Below, piece after piece: positions 11,540-23,796 of a stretch of 64,000 bases of DNA (position 1 is its first letter; each line of letters begins with the position of its first letter). Under the pieces are notes generated by a model, which had not been told where the DNA came from, did no database searches, and saw only the letters and a list, made by a program, of their open reading frames with translations. The stretch is from positions 124,001-188,000 of the forward strand of contig JADNYV010000009.1 in the NCBI GenBank assembly GCA_015501055.1, given 5' to 3'. Made by a program: the position numbers and the translations under genes. Source of the stretch: Mucidula mucida (Eukaryota; Basidiomycota; Agaricomycetes; Agaricales; Physalacriaceae).

Positions 11540-12467
11540 ACATCAAGTGAAGGTTTTTCGTCTTTCGAATCAATCATGTTTTGCATAGGAAAAGCCATCC
11601 AGCTCGCTCAGTCAAGACAGCAAAGATGTCTACAACGCGACGCTGTTATGTCACGTGATGATACCTTTATCCTCTCTTTCAAGTGTCATAAGAGCAAGCA
11701 ACTGCGAAAACGATAGGGCGCTTAGCTATCTTCTTTACGTGTCTCGGGACAAACCATTAAGGGAGTCAGCTTTGATGGTCTGCTCATCCCAAGAGTGAGA
11801 CTGAATATCATAATAGTAAGCGTTTGCTTGTTCTGAGACGTTCTCAGTACTCACCTTGCGCTATTCCTCTTCTGAATTAACGAGGTTGGCATATCACAAT
11901 ATACGTTCTGAGCTCAAAATCATCCGATCAGCATCCGAAGAAAAAATGAAGGACTTGACCAGTACAGAGACGCCTCCCCTTCACTGACTATTTGAGTCGG
12001 CCGAAGGTCTCCCTAGGCTCAGGACTTCATTTTGCACAGGTTCATTGATCAATAGGTCTGATTCTGTAAGTATTACAGTGTTGTACTCTTGCACTCGTGC
12101 CTTCCTGCCTCCGAGGTAGCCTAGTTTCAAGACGGAAACTCCACTTTCTTTGACAGCTCGCAGCCCTCGCCGAATTGTCGGAAGCGTGGAACGCGCGAAA
12201 TGACAGACCTTCGTCTACCCCAATATCGCGGTCATATCCATTTCAAGCGTATGATGGCCGCCTTCGGATAGAGGTCGGATGCAAAGGCCTCGACGCGCCC
12301 TCCGTGAGCTATTGTTGTCAGACGCGGGCCCCACAGCTGTACGTACTCTCACAACGGAAAAAACCCGTCGGGATCCCATGATGTTGTTTCCCCGAGAATA
12401 GTAGTGACCGGTACGAAATAGTATAAAAGGAGGACACCAACAGCCTGACTTCTCCAGCAGTCTAACC
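11540..12467. other. intergenic between two GH45 genes, with promoter of copy 3
   Basis: No gene is supportable on either strand. The last part is the promoter of the GH45 gene at 12468. Confidence 0.5.
12422..12430 (+). promoter_or_regulatory. TATA box of GH45 copy 3
   Basis: TATAAAAGG lies 38-46 bases before the ATG at 12468. The aligned site in copy 2 and in the copy 1 pseudogene is TACAAAAGG at nearly the same distance, so this element differs by one transition between paralogues. Confidence 0.65.
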
Positions 12468-13468
12468 ATGTTCACTCCCATGCGTACACTCGGAGTTGTA
12501 TCGCTCTTCGCGGCAACAAGTTACGCGCAGTCCACAGGATCAACTACCCGTTACTGGTTGGTTTCTTGGACGACATGTTAGCGTTTGCTTATTGTCTGTC
12601 ATCACTCCACAGGGACTGCTGCAAGACTTCATGTGCTTGGAGCGGAAAGGCGCGCTGCCTCGTACCACGTTCCGTAACCTACGCGACCTAACTGTTTTGC
12701 TAGGCTTCTGTAACCGCGCCTGTCCTCACTTGCGACGCGAACCAAAATACATTAACCGACCCCAACGTTACATCTGGTTGCGACGGCGGCACAGCGTTCG
12801 CGTGTGCAAACAATTCGCCCTGGGCGGTCGACGACAATACCGCGTACGGATTTGCGGCCGTGTCTATTGCTGGCGGCTCAGAATCGTCGTGGTGCTGTGC
12901 GTGCTACGAGCTCACATTTACCAGCACGGCTATCTCTGGCAAGAAAATGGTGAGTATGCAGATTGTCTATGCGTAGTGAAAGTGTTCAAAGTGGTGGTTA
13001 GATCGTGCAAGCCACGAACACTGGCGGTGATTTGGGCTCTAACCAATTCGACCTGATGATTCCCGGTGGCGGTGTCGGAATCTTTACCCAAGGATGCCCT
13101 GCGCAATACGGAAGTTGGAATGGTGTACGTTTAAGTTTGTCTTCTTTCCAACTATTGTCTGAGTGTTGTCAAAGGGCGCGGCATATGGCGGTGTCTCCTC
13201 CCGCGCCGAGTGCGATAATCTTCCCGAAGGTTTGAAGGTTCCTTCCTCCTTGTTCACGAAACTGACCTTGTTTGGACCTTTTGATATAGCTGTTCGCGAA
13301 GGATGTTACTTCCGATTCGGTACGTAGAGTTCTACTGTTTGCCACGATACAAAGCGCTAATTCTACGATACAGATTGGTTCGAGGGCGCCGACAACCCGA
13401 GCGTGTCTTTCCAAGAGGTCACTTGCCCAAGCGAGCTCACGTCCATCACTGGATGCACGCGTGTTTGA
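12468..13468 (+). CDS. GH45 endoglucanase, secreted (copy 3, intact)
   Basis: Seven exons (12468-12556, 12613-12649, 12704-12949, 13002-13124, 13175-13229, 13290-13319, 13374-13468) encode 224 residues, with the same intron positions and exon sizes as copy 2. The signal peptide ends near SYAQS. Catalytic motifs are [17 protein letters not shown] and [32 protein letters not shown] and [15 protein letters not shown] are present. It has no CBM1. Intron 2 (12650-12703) would need a weak GC donor (AAAG|GCGCGC); if it is not spliced, the frame breaks, so this is the one doubtful point. It is not accompanied by TSR3 and may be the oldest GH45 of the array or a further tandem copy. Confidence 0.87.
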
Positions 13469-13713
13469 TTCAAAGTCTACGACTTATGATACCATTTATC
13501 TTGTGAAATCAACACCTTCGTTCTCCTACCCAATACCGGATTTCTGCACAGAGACAGACTTGTCTGAGTCTCTTTCTTAGAGGCTGTTTACAAAGACTAT
13601 CCCAGTCGCGTTCTTGGATTGAATAAGAGCCTGGAAGACAATCAAGTGATTGAATGGATGCTATGTAACCTTTGTTCAACGGCTCCCAATCGTCCACTCC
13701 AGTTCCTTTCTGG

Positions 13714-13753
13714 TATGGAGCAGTTGGGCTAGTCACTGCGAGTTTGTGACAGC
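13714..13753 (+). repeat. left terminal inverted repeat (with TA) of the DDE transposon
   Basis: 40 bases identical to the reverse complement of 35035-35074; the outermost TA (13714-13715) is the putative target duplication. Confidence 0.88.
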
Positions 13754-15511
13754 AATTTCGGCACCATCAGATGTGACTCAAATTCTTATTTGTCTGACCA
13801 AACAGCTCCTTTTCATGAGTAGAACAAATGCCTGAGACAGATTTTTATTTGGGTCAAAATTGAGTGAGCTGAGATTTCGACGCGGCGCCGGATTCCATCA
13901 CCTTCCTAATATGGTAATGCCTCGGCACGTGCCTGCGCCTAAGCATCCATCTGACGCGCCACAGTCTCCGGAATACGGCGATGAGACTTGTACTGACGAG
14001 AACCATAATCCAGAACCTTCTTCTGAGCATCTTTCGCATCCAGACCATCATGATATGCCTCGCACCAACAAACAGTGCGCTGCTCCCATCTCCAGATCGT
14101 CTCGAGTTTAACACTGGCGAGCGCTTTCGGCATATTAACCCTAAGCCCATCAAATGTGTAATCACAGTTCTCTCAAAGATACCGCCTCACGGCACCCCAA
14201 AAGTACTCTATGAAGTTAAGTTCACAGTGATACTTTGGGAGAAACTCGCACAGATGTCCGGCTGCCTTGATGGTCTCCTGAACAAGAGAGTGTTGCTCTT
14301 TGAAGTCCGGCTGCTCTGTAAGAATGGTGGTTGCACAGCATGTCTTTGAAGTGCATCCTTTTTTGCACTTCATTGTGAGTTTATTCCGCCAAAGTCCACG
14401 CTCTTCAAGTACGGCACGCATCCCCTTTGGTTCATTCGGGAACTCACAATGATCTGAGCCAAAAACCATGGGCTGGGAGACACGTACACCATCTTTGATG
14501 AACCATCCATCACGCATGAAGGCCTGTTTCCCACCGGGACAAAGATTCATCCTCGAAACAACCAGGGCATCGTCTCCATATGCAGAATGTCCTTGGGAGT
14601 TATCGATGAGGAACAGAGCTTGATAACCGGCGCCATGAGCATTCTCAAACGCGGGAATGATACGTTCTTTGAGCTGGGAACAGAACACGGCATAAGTATC
14701 ATGGAGTGATCTGTCAACTGAAAGATGAAGATCATACCTGCTTAATAAAGAGCTCCCCGTTCCAATAGCCCTCGTAATTCTTGCCATACTCGAGAGTTTG
14801 GGAGGCCTCGGGGATCCATCCAACCATTGGAGTGACAATATCACTTTGGTGAAGACCACACCCAACACCCTTCTTGCGAAGCGGTTGTTCTCCTTTGAAA
14901 ATCCAACTGGCCTTCAGACCATCATTAGCCTGGGCGGTCATCTCGTCATGTGCTGTTGGGACGAGTCGGCGGGTGACAAAGGTGCCAACGGGATAATCAA
15001 GATAATTGGATGAGCCAACCTTCTCCTGCTCAACATTCCCAATCCTGTACCGAACAAGGTGTGGTCCATGCTTTAAAAGCATATTGGGCACATATCGTTC
15101 ATTCCGATCCTCAACAACATCCGGCCGTTCATGCCCATCGTAATAAACAGCCTTCTTATGCTCCGTAAACTTGAACCCTTCCTCCTGCATGATTTTCCGA
15201 CAGGCCGAATAACTGATCTGCTTCTTAACCTTATAATGAACTCGAGGGAAGAGTTCAAGCTAGAGTCGGACGCGAGTATAGAATAAAAAAAGTACTCACG
15301 AATAAACTCATACTCATCATGCAAGCCAAGAGTATACTCGCACGTGAGTAGAGTAGAGTCTAGAGTCTATGGTGAGTCTAGAGTTTCAGTTTGGGGCCAC
15401 GAATACTCGATAGACTCATACTCATAAATATTCGTGAATACTCATGAGTATTCTTATATTCGTGAGTATTCGTGAGTATTCAGCTCCTAATATATATTTT
15501 TTGAACAAAAT

Positions 15512-15590
15512 GAACCCCGTGAGCATTGAACCCACGGAGCTCAGCCATTTCTGTGCATCAGCACAACAACGAGTATAACCACTGCGCCAA
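15512..15590 (-). repeat. tRNA-like sequence inside the hAT relic
   Basis: On the minus strand TGGCGCAGTGG (15589-15579) matches a polymerase III A box, and GGTTCAATGCT (15532-15522) resembles a B box at roughly the tRNA distance. The acceptor stem does not pair, so it is not a functional tRNA; it may be a tRNA-derived remnant at the internal deletion point. This is weak evidence. Confidence 0.35.
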
Positions 15591-16832
15591 AAGTACTCCA
15601 CGCTGCACGAAGTCATTCCCGTGTTCGACCTGCTCACCAAGGGTCTCGAGAAGCAGCTGCTTCGAACGGACATCCCCGTCGTGGTCCGCAAGGCTGTCCA
15701 GCGCGGCCTCATCGTTCTGGACAAGTATTACTCCAAAACGGATGATTCCGTGATGTGGAAGACTGCGATGCGTGAGTTTTCTCTCTTTTGGTTCAACCGC
15801 TTGTTAATTTTTGGTTTAGTGCTACACCCGAAGCATCGCGGGCACTACTTCACGAATCAGAAGTGGGAGCAGGCGTGGATCGATACCGCTGTCAGCGCCG
15901 CTCGCAAAGTCTGGCAAGAGGATTACAAGCCACTCATCAAGGCAGTCCCACCTCCGCCCGAGGTTGATTCGGACGACGACGCCTACGATATCTATGCTGC
16001 AGTTCATTCCTTCCCAGCCGTGTCTCAGACAGATCCATTCGATGCTTTTATTTCAGCGGACGCCACGGATGACGATGGAATCGATTACTGGGTTTCGAAG
16101 TCCGCACCGCACAATGCGGAGTTTATCACCCCACAACAAGCCCTTGCCCGGATGGCTCTCGACTTCTTGAGCTGTCCCGCCACTAGTACTGATGTCGAAC
16201 GACTCTTCTCGCACAGTGGTCTTGTCGTCTCCAAACGACGACACAATCTCGCTGCGGACTCAATTCGAGAGACCACGATACTTGGACAGTGGCTTGCCAT
16301 TGAGGATCTTGTCCCCGAGCAGAAGATTGCGAAGTTCTTGCACAATCGGAAGTTACGGAAGAAGGATTTGAATGAGGACCTCTCGACCGACTGGACGGAT
16401 TCGGATGCAGACGCAGACGGAGGTGACGATTCCTCGGAGGATGCTGCACCGATGGATGTTTCCGATTCAGAGGTGGAGGTTGTCGAGGAGGTTGTCGAGG
16501 AGGATGAGGTTGTCGAGGAGGACGAGGTGGTTGACGAGGATGAGGTGGTTGACGAGGATGGGGATGATGTTGAGGAGAACTTGTGGACCAAGAGGAAGGG
16601 GAAGGGCAAGGCTGTTGCACAGTCGGAGGAGATGGACTTTTCTGATTTCCGCGATGGTATGGATCCTGTCTCAGAGTTTGACACGGGTCATGATGGTGAT
16701 GTTGAGATTGACGATGATGACGATGATCTCTATGAAACGATTGAGCAGGTAGTTTTGGTTCGACGGCGCAAGCCTGCTTCTTCACCTCAGGATACTACTG
16801 ATATGGATGCTACTGATATGGATATAACTTGA
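15591..16832 (+). pseudogene. hAT transposase, C-terminal fragment
   Basis: The reading starts abruptly with YSTLHEVIPVFDLLTKGLEK, passes a likely 52-nt intron (15772-15823, GTGAGT...TTTAG) and continues LHPKHRGHYFTNQKWEQAW. The diagnostic hAT dimerisation domain follows: ALARMALDFLSCPATSTDVERLFS and SKRRHNLAADSIRET. A long Asp/Glu-rich repeat tail ends at 16832. The BED zinc finger and the first catalytic Asp region are missing upstream, so the protein cannot be a full transposase. Direct repeats (GTTGTCGAGGAGGAT-type) build the acidic tail. Confidence 0.82.
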
Positions 16833-17892
16833 TACACTTACGACCTACTTACTTTAATCTTCACTGTCTTTATGTTTGAATTTGCTTGCTGATACGTGAG
16901 TATACTCGAGTATACTCGGATCGTACTCGAGTACTCGAATACTCGAGACTTATGAAGTACTCTCGAGTAGAGTAGATATTCGAGTAGAGTCTCGAGTGAA
17001 GACTCGAGTCTTGAGTATTGGGTTTGAGGTAAGAGTTACTCATACGATGAGTCCGAATATACTCGAGTATGGACTCGTGTCCATCTCTAGTTCAAGCTCG
17101 ATATACTTCTTGAGTCCCTCGGGCATCTCTTTGTCAACAACTCCATGGCCGTACTCCCGAGCTTGATCAGGGATCATTGTACCATTCATGAAAGACTGCA
17201 GCTTTCCGGGGCTGGATGACCACTTGTTCGATCGAAGATAGTCTCGGATTTGAGCACAAATGGTGGGGTTGGAAAGAAAGGACCATGTTTTCCCATGCAT
17301 TCCGCGGCGTGAAGTGGGAATTTCACAATTTGCAAGCCATGCTCGCACCCACAAGCGAACCAAACGACCGCCCGAGTTTTTTGACCATCCATTGGCCTGA
17401 GCGGCAATCTCCCATGCTTCAGTATGACTTTTGCTCTTCAGAACGAGACAAAGGTGGCCTTTGATTGCGCGCGCATGTTGCGCTTGAAGCCCGTTCTGAT
17501 TATCGCTGCCCTGCCATACAGTTTTCTTTGATTTGATAAGGTTAGAGATGGTGGTGAGTGCATGCTCCATCTCCTTGCGGCGTGCATCTTTCTCCTGTGC
17601 ACGTTGTTCGCATATGGGAACATTGTGCTTGATGCGTTTCGGGGGAGGAGGGGGGCGAACACAAAATGATGCCTCCGTAGAGGTTGTGGGAGATGCGGGA
17701 CGACTGGGAAGGGGACTTTTCCGCACTCGCGTATCCTCAACATCTGAGCCTTCGATATCAGACAGCAGATCAAAGGAATGTAACGGATTTTCATTAATGA
17801 TGTCAGAAATATTGGAATTGTAACCAGTAAATGGTGATACTGGGCGAGATGGAGAAGGGGATGGAAGTCGCGATGAAGATAACGAAGGAGAA

Positions 17893-18420
17893 TGTTATGA
17901 ATCGCCATATTTTCACATTTTCAATCTTATCATATCTTATCGGGGGCTTGTCTTATCAACCAACGGACTGTTTCATCATCTGTTTCGTCACCGATCATAC
18001 TCCTTTTCATTACCAAAGCCGTACTCATGTTGGACACACACCCAACACATGGATGACATCATACATGCCAATACCTCATGGACTACCTATTGTATACACA
18101 CCACCGACACTCGTAGCACACATGGTTGTTTCAGTATTATTACTTACATGCAGTTACCACTCGTATTTAATGGTTTCATGGACTAGTAGCATACAACACT
18201 GGGTCAAGGGCGTGGAGTTATCCCTAGCGGAAACACGTATGGACAAGGAGTCCCAAACACAGGCTTACTAGTATATAAGCAGTAGTATAGTATCATTGTA
18301 CTCTAGTTCCGATCTCGTTTATACACCTGGCCTAGCCTAGTCTTACGAACACGAACATTTTCTTCCTTAGTTCTTACTGTGGTACCTGGTTGAGTCTCGT
18401 GGCTTAGTCAGTCGCTAACA
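17893..18420 (+). repeat. 5' LTR of gypsy A
   Basis: 528 bp with TGTTA...TAACA ends; a TATATAAGCAG motif at 18271 may be the TATA element. Long open frames inside it are not genes. Confidence 0.92.
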
Positions 18421-19019
18421 GAAGATCGGAACTACTTTCTACCACCTACCACACATCCCTGATCGTCGATCAGCACTTCGCTGTTTGATCATCGCACATT
18501 CCCCTATTCCCTTTCCCTGTTTACAGATCGACGGATTCCTAATTCCAGCGCACGTCCACATACGTGTGTATTGGTCCCAGTAGCGCCGGCTAACAGTTAG
18601 AGATAACTGCCTCGGGTGCTGGAAGTAGCCGCTCTCACGAGAACGAACTTTTGGCAGCTGCACTTCAGTGGGCGCTGTTTACGGGTCAACCCCCGTTCCC
18701 AGGAAAACTTCGGCTTACCTCACACCAGAGGGACGTCGGCTGGGCAATTGCAAACTTGTGACGAGCTCTTGGGCTCCGTAGATACGTAGTCAGTAGTCGG
18801 TAAAATAGTGTAGACAGTTATAATACCTACCTACTTTACTTACATTACGATACACACCATCATTCCCCAACCTACCAAGTCCTGGATTCTATCTCAGATC
18901 TAGGCGATTCCTCCTTATTCATCCAAACCTCTATTCCCTCACCCGTTTCATCCAAATCCGCATCACCCATATCCCCACTTTCACCCTTTCACTCTCCAAT
19001 CCTATCACCTCGATTCATC

Positions 19020-19949
19020 ATGTCCAACGAAGCACCCGAAACCGCTCCTCACACACCCGCTCATCATGCCGATGTCGAAATCAAAGGCCGATCCCTTGTC
19101 AACAAACCTTACGACTATGACGGGGACAAGTCCAAGTACAAGAGCTGGTGGCGATCGATGTTCACATATATACGTGACAAGAAGAACAACCTCACATTGG
19201 ACTCCGAAAGGATCGATGTTGTTCTTTCCTATATCCGAGGAGATCACGTAGATGCATGGGTCCAGAACTACTCGGACCAGAACTTCGATGAGGAAGAAGA
19301 GGAATGGACAGTCTCTTGGACGGAGTTCAAGGAAGACTTGAAGGAGCGATTTGTGGATTCCAACCTCGCGCGAGACGCGCAAGACCAGATCGAGCAGTTG
19401 CGCCAGGGGCAAGACACCGCTCAAGATTTCTTCCAGAAGTTTGAGGTCCTGCTTACTCAGGCAGGATACTCGAAGGATGACGCATTCGTTGTGCGACTTC
19501 TCAAGACCAATGTCAACGAGAAGATCATCGACCAGATCTATGGCAGCCAAGACGGGTTGCCAGAGAAGTACAAGGATTGGAAGGCACAGATCCTTCAGAT
19601 CGATCAGCTGTGGAGAAGGCGGGCGGCGAGCAAGAGGTCCGGAATGCAGTCCCGGCCTCAAGCTCCGCAGGTGGCTACATCAAGAGCCAATCCTACGAAC
19701 CCACCCCCGACGCCGATCACACGACGAGATGCCACCGGCGTTACCTATGGAGGAGCCGGCAGGCCGATGGACATTGACAATGCACGTCGAAGGGGACTCT
19801 GCTTCAGCTGTGGCGAACATGGCCACGTTAGCAGGTTCTGTCCGAAGAAGGGTCGACCTCAGACAATTCGGGGTTTATGGACCAAAATGAACGACAAGGA
19901 GAAGAAGAAGTTGGCCGAAGAGCTGGGTTTTGCGAAGCTCCCGCAGTAG
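19020..19949 (+). CDS. gypsy A Gag (capsid and nucleocapsid)
   Basis: 309 residues. The capsid-like region ([59 protein letters not shown]) is followed by a basic linker and one zinc knuckle [14 protein letters not shown] (CX2CX4HX4C). The ORF is complete. It overlaps the pol frame, which lies at -1, with a slippery heptamer G GGT TTT at 19925-19931. Gag builds the cytoplasmic particle in which the element is reverse transcribed. Confidence 0.9.
   Translation: MSNEAPETAPHTPAHHADVEIKGRSLVNKPYDYDGDKSKYKSWWRSMFTYIRDKKNNLTLDSERIDVVLSYIRGDHVDAWVQNYSDQNFDEEEEEWTVSWTEFKEDLKERFVDSNLARDAQDQIEQLRQGQDTAQDFFQKFEVLLTQAGYSKDDAFVVRLLKTNVNEKIIDQIYGSQDGLPEKYKDWKAQILQIDQLWRRRAASKRSGMQSRPQAPQVATSRANPTNPPPTPITRRDATGVTYGGAGRPMDIDNARRRGLCFSCGEHGHVSRFCPKKGRPQTIRGLWTKMNDKEKKKLAEELGFAKLPQ
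19925..19931 (+). promoter_or_regulatory. putative -1 ribosomal frameshift site of gypsy A
   Basis: GGGTTTT is in the required X XXY YYZ phase relative to Gag, six codons before the Gag stop. Pol is open in the -1 frame. GCTCC (19936-19940) and GGAGC (about 19965) could pair downstream. Confidence 0.6.
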
Positions 19950-22900
19950 ACGCAGTCCTGCCGGAGCAGTCATCAAGGAAAGGGTCGTCAGATGCAGAAT
20001 CTATTTACAGTACGGGTACTGAAACATCTAAAATATCATCGACGACTTTACCACCAAAACCTGCGAAAGAAAGATTTGAGCCAAATACGCCCGAGTGGAT
20101 CGCACAACGGCTAAGAGAGGATGACGTGCCGAGAGCAGTGGGAATTTTGAGAGCATGGATGCCGGAGCGGAGAGAGAGAGAAGCGACGAAGGAGAAGGTG
20201 ATGGCGATCAGAGCGTTGACAAAGGAAGCTGCGGTGGAAGTTGTGACGGAGTTGAAAAAGTCGAGGAAGTACATCCGGGGAACAAAGGGGCAGAACATGA
20301 AACTCCGAGTAACCATAGAGAGCGTACACACAGGCTCTGAATGGGAAACAAGTGCCCTTCTTGACAGTGGAGCAACGGGTTCTTGTGTCAATAAAGAATT
20401 TGTCGAGAAGAACGGACTCCCGATCAAGGAGTTACCGGTCAAGCTCCCTGTCTACAATGCAGATGGAACCCTAAACAAGGGAGGAGCAATCAAAGGTTTT
20501 GTGGAGGTCCGGATGAAGATCGGCGATCACGCAGAAAAGATTGAGTTGGCTGTCACCAATCTTGGCAAAACAAGCATCTTTTTGGGGCTAGATTGGTTAC
20601 GATATCACAACCCCATGATCAACTGGACGGAATCCATGTTGACTTTTGATAGATGCCCAGACCGTTGCGGCTACCTACCCGAGTATAACTCGCCGGAAGA
20701 TGAAGGAGAAGATGTAGAAGAGAAGTTGGAAGAGGGAGAGCGCTTGTTCTGGATGGACTGGGACAACTATCGCAAAAGCGGTAAAAAGCTGAGATCACAA
20801 CAGCCTTCATCTGCTGCTGCACCTTACATTGAGGAATTCTCCGATGTATTTAGCAAGGCGGACTTTGACAAGTTACCAGAGCGAAGACCCTGGGATCACG
20901 CGATAGAACTTACGCCTGGTTCCAAACCGGTTGACTGTAAGGTTTATCCCCTTAGCCCATCCGAGCAGAAGGCGTTAGACGAGTTCTTGGAGGAAAACAT
21001 ACGCACGGGACGCATACGGCCATCAATCTCACCCATGGCGTCACCATTCTTCTTTGTCAAGAAGAAGGACGGAAGCCTTCGGCCAGTGCAGGATTATCGG
21101 AAGTTGAACGACATAACAATCAAGAACCAATACCCCTTGCCGTTGATTCAGGAGCTTATCGACAAGTTGAAGGGAGCAAAGGTTTTCACGAAGATGGATG
21201 TCCGATGGGGTTACAATAACATCCGGATCAAAGAAGGTGATGAGTGGAAAGCGGTGTTTAGAACAAACCGAGGGCTGTTTGAGCCATTAGTAATGTTTTT
21301 CGGACTCACAAACTCGCCGGCAACGTTTCAATCGTTCATGAATCACATCTGAAGGAGTTGATTGACGGCGGACATGTTATAGTTTACCTGGATGATATAC
21401 TTATCTTTACGAACACTCTCGAGGAGCATAGACAGATTGTACGAAAGGTATTGGAGATATTACGAGTAAATAAGCTGTATTTAAAACCCGAGAAATGTAG
21501 TTTTGAGGCACAAACTGTAGATTATTAGGAGTCATTGTTGGAGGAGGAGAAGTGAAGATGGATCCGGCAAAAGTGGCCGTAGTGAAGGAATGGAAGGAAC
21601 CGACGAAGAAGAAGGAAGTACAGTCATTCCTGGGCTTCTGCAACTTCTACCGACGTTTCATCCGGGGATTTGCGGGAGTAGCGAAGCCATTGACATCGCT
21701 AACCGGGAAGGGCAAGTGGGTCTGGGGCATGGAGCAGCACGAGGCGTTTGAGGAGTTGAAACGGAGGATGACGGAAGAACCTGTTCTGATCGTACCACGC
21801 GACGACGGCAAGTTTGAGTTGAGGCAGACTCCTCAAACTATGCGAACGGGGCGGTTCTTTCCCAGTTGGTTGACGGAAAATGGAGACCAGTAGCCTTTTG
21901 GTCTCGCGCGCTGAACGAAGTAGAGCGCAATTATGAGATCTATGACAAAGAGATGATGGCTATTATGGACTCAATTGACGATTGGAGACAATATCTCCTT
22001 GGAGCAAAGGAAACGGTGGAGGTGTTTACCGATCATCAAAACCTCCAGTACTTCCGGAAGCCACAGAAGTTGAATCGGAGGCAGGCGAGATGGGTTACGG
22101 AGTTGGCGGAGTATGACATACAGATGATTCACAAGCCGGGCAAGACGATGGGGAAAGCTGATGCCTTGTCAAGGATGACAGGCCTTGAGAAGGGGGAAAA
22201 AGATAACAAAAACGTTGTTTTGCTCAAGCCGGAGTTTTTTATTTCACAAATTCAATTCTCTTTACATACAGTAGATACACCGGAGGACGAATTACTTAAC
22301 AAAATCAAACAAAGAAAAGGAAACAAAGACAGATACGTACAAAAAGCATTAGAAAACAAAGAAAAAGGATGGGAAGAGAAGGAAAATGGACTTATTATGT
22401 GGAAGGATCGTATTTACATACCGAAGGACAAGGAATTGCGGGGAAAAGTTATTGGAATGCATCACGATGCACAGCTTGCAGGGCATCCCGGACGATACAA
22501 GACCCTCGAGCTGATCACACGTACCTATTGATGGCCAGGAATCAGCCGAGACGTCCGTGAATACGTAGAAGGGTGTCAAAAATGCCAGGTCACAAAGTCA
22601 CATCGCACGAAGCCGGCTGCACCTCTTCATCCTATTGATGTGCCAAGCAAGCCATGGGAGATAGTAGGGACGGACATGATTGGAGAACTGCCGGAATCAG
22701 GAGGATACAACGCGATCAGCACATTTGTGGACCATTTCACAAAGCGATTACGCATCATACCGACACACACCACTCTGACGTTGGAAGGCATGGCTCGCAT
22801 TTACCGTGATCGCATTTTCCCCATACATGGGATGCCACGACAGATGATACATGATCGAGGTCTGCAATACCACTTGCGTTTCATGAAGGAGTTGTACTGG

Positions 22901-23796
22901 TTGTTGGGCATACAAGGAAACTTTACAACGGCGTATCATCCACAAGCAAACGGGCAAACAGAACGGTTGAACCAAGAGATAGAACATTTCTTACGGTTAT
23001 TCGTCAATTACCATCAGAACAACTGGCACGAATGGCTAGCCCCTACAAAGGCACCGGTCCAAAAACGGCATTGAGAAATGAGACTGCGCAGGAGTTTGGC
23101 GACGGCATGAGGAAAACATGGGACAAAGTAGGGTTGGCATTGAAGATGGCAAAGGAGGACATGAAACGGTTTTATGACAGGAAGCGAACAGAGGCAGTAG
23201 AGTACAAGGAAGGCGACAAAGTATGGCTGGAAGGGACGAATCTCAGCACGGACCGACCAATGAAGAAGCTCAATGACAAACGCTTCGGGCCGTTCAAAGT
23301 GATCAAGAAAGTTGGGACGAGCTCTTACAAGCTCCAGATTCCTCACACGTGGAAAAGCATTCATCCCGTGTTCAATGAGGCCCTGTTGACGCCTTACCAC
23401 GAGCCCCAATTTCCGACACAACCCCGAGACACGCGTCCACCACCCGTGCTGGAAGGAGCCGAACCGGAATGGGAGGTTGAGAAAGTGGTTAATTCCCGAA
23501 AGTACCGTGGGGGTTTTCAATACAAGGTTCACTGGAAGGGTTATGGCACACATGAGCAGACATGGGAACCGGCATGCAATCTCAAAAATGCCGACGAAGC
23601 TATCAGCGATTTTCACCAACAATATCCGAACAAGCCTAAGCCACCCACGCTTGCTCGCATTGAAGTCCCCATGTCGCAATTTCCATCACATCTATTCCAA
23701 CCCATGCCACCGCCTGATACCGAACCCCTTGACGTCATGTTACCCTCTGCAGTCCTTATGGAGCGACTCTGGTGCAGAATGGAACTTGCGCCTTAA
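19932..23796 (+). pseudogene. gypsy A Pol: protease, RT, RNase H, integrase, chromodomain (broken)
   Basis: The aspartic protease ([12 protein letters not shown]) and RT ([34 protein letters not shown]) are open up to 21352. A one-base loss there moves the frame to IVYLDDILIF. Further one-base losses occur near 21523 (after QTVDY) and 21828 (before ADSSNYA). RNase H (VEVFTDHQNLQYF) and integrase (GHPGRYKTLELI) follow, with TGA instead of Trp at 22529-22531. The integrase core (DMIGELPESGGYNAISTFVDH, YHPQANGQTERLNQEIEHF) is joined by a deletion near 23045 to a C-terminal region with a chromodomain (EWEVEKVVNSRKYRG, YKVHWKGYGTHEQTWEPACN). It is not functional. Confidence 0.88.

Larger units (their letters stand above)
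15261..17089 (+). mobile_element. hAT-family transposon relic inserted in the DDE transposase
   Basis: An 8-bp target duplication GTTCAAGC flanks the element (15253-15260 and 17090-17097), as expected for hAT. Ends are imperfect inverted repeats: TAGAGTCGGACGCGAGT at the left, TAGAGATGGACACGAGT read inward from the right. Both subterminal regions (15280-15480 and 16890-17085) are packed with TACTCGAGTA / ACTCGTGAGTAT-type palindromic motifs. At 1829 bp with only the C-terminal part of a transposase, it is an internally deleted copy. Confidence 0.88.

Noticed and set aside
12496..13056. 186-codon plus-strand ORF
   Set aside because: Out-of-frame shadow across the GH45 copy 3 exons and introns.
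16085..16785. Two ~200-codon minus ORFs rich in Ser or Pro/Arg
   Set aside because: Antisense of the acidic repeat tail of the hAT transposase.
17831..18271. 146-codon ORF over the 5' LTR of gypsy A (and its twin at 23812-24186)
   Set aside because: Both lie inside the LTR repeats and are explained by them; no protein family features.
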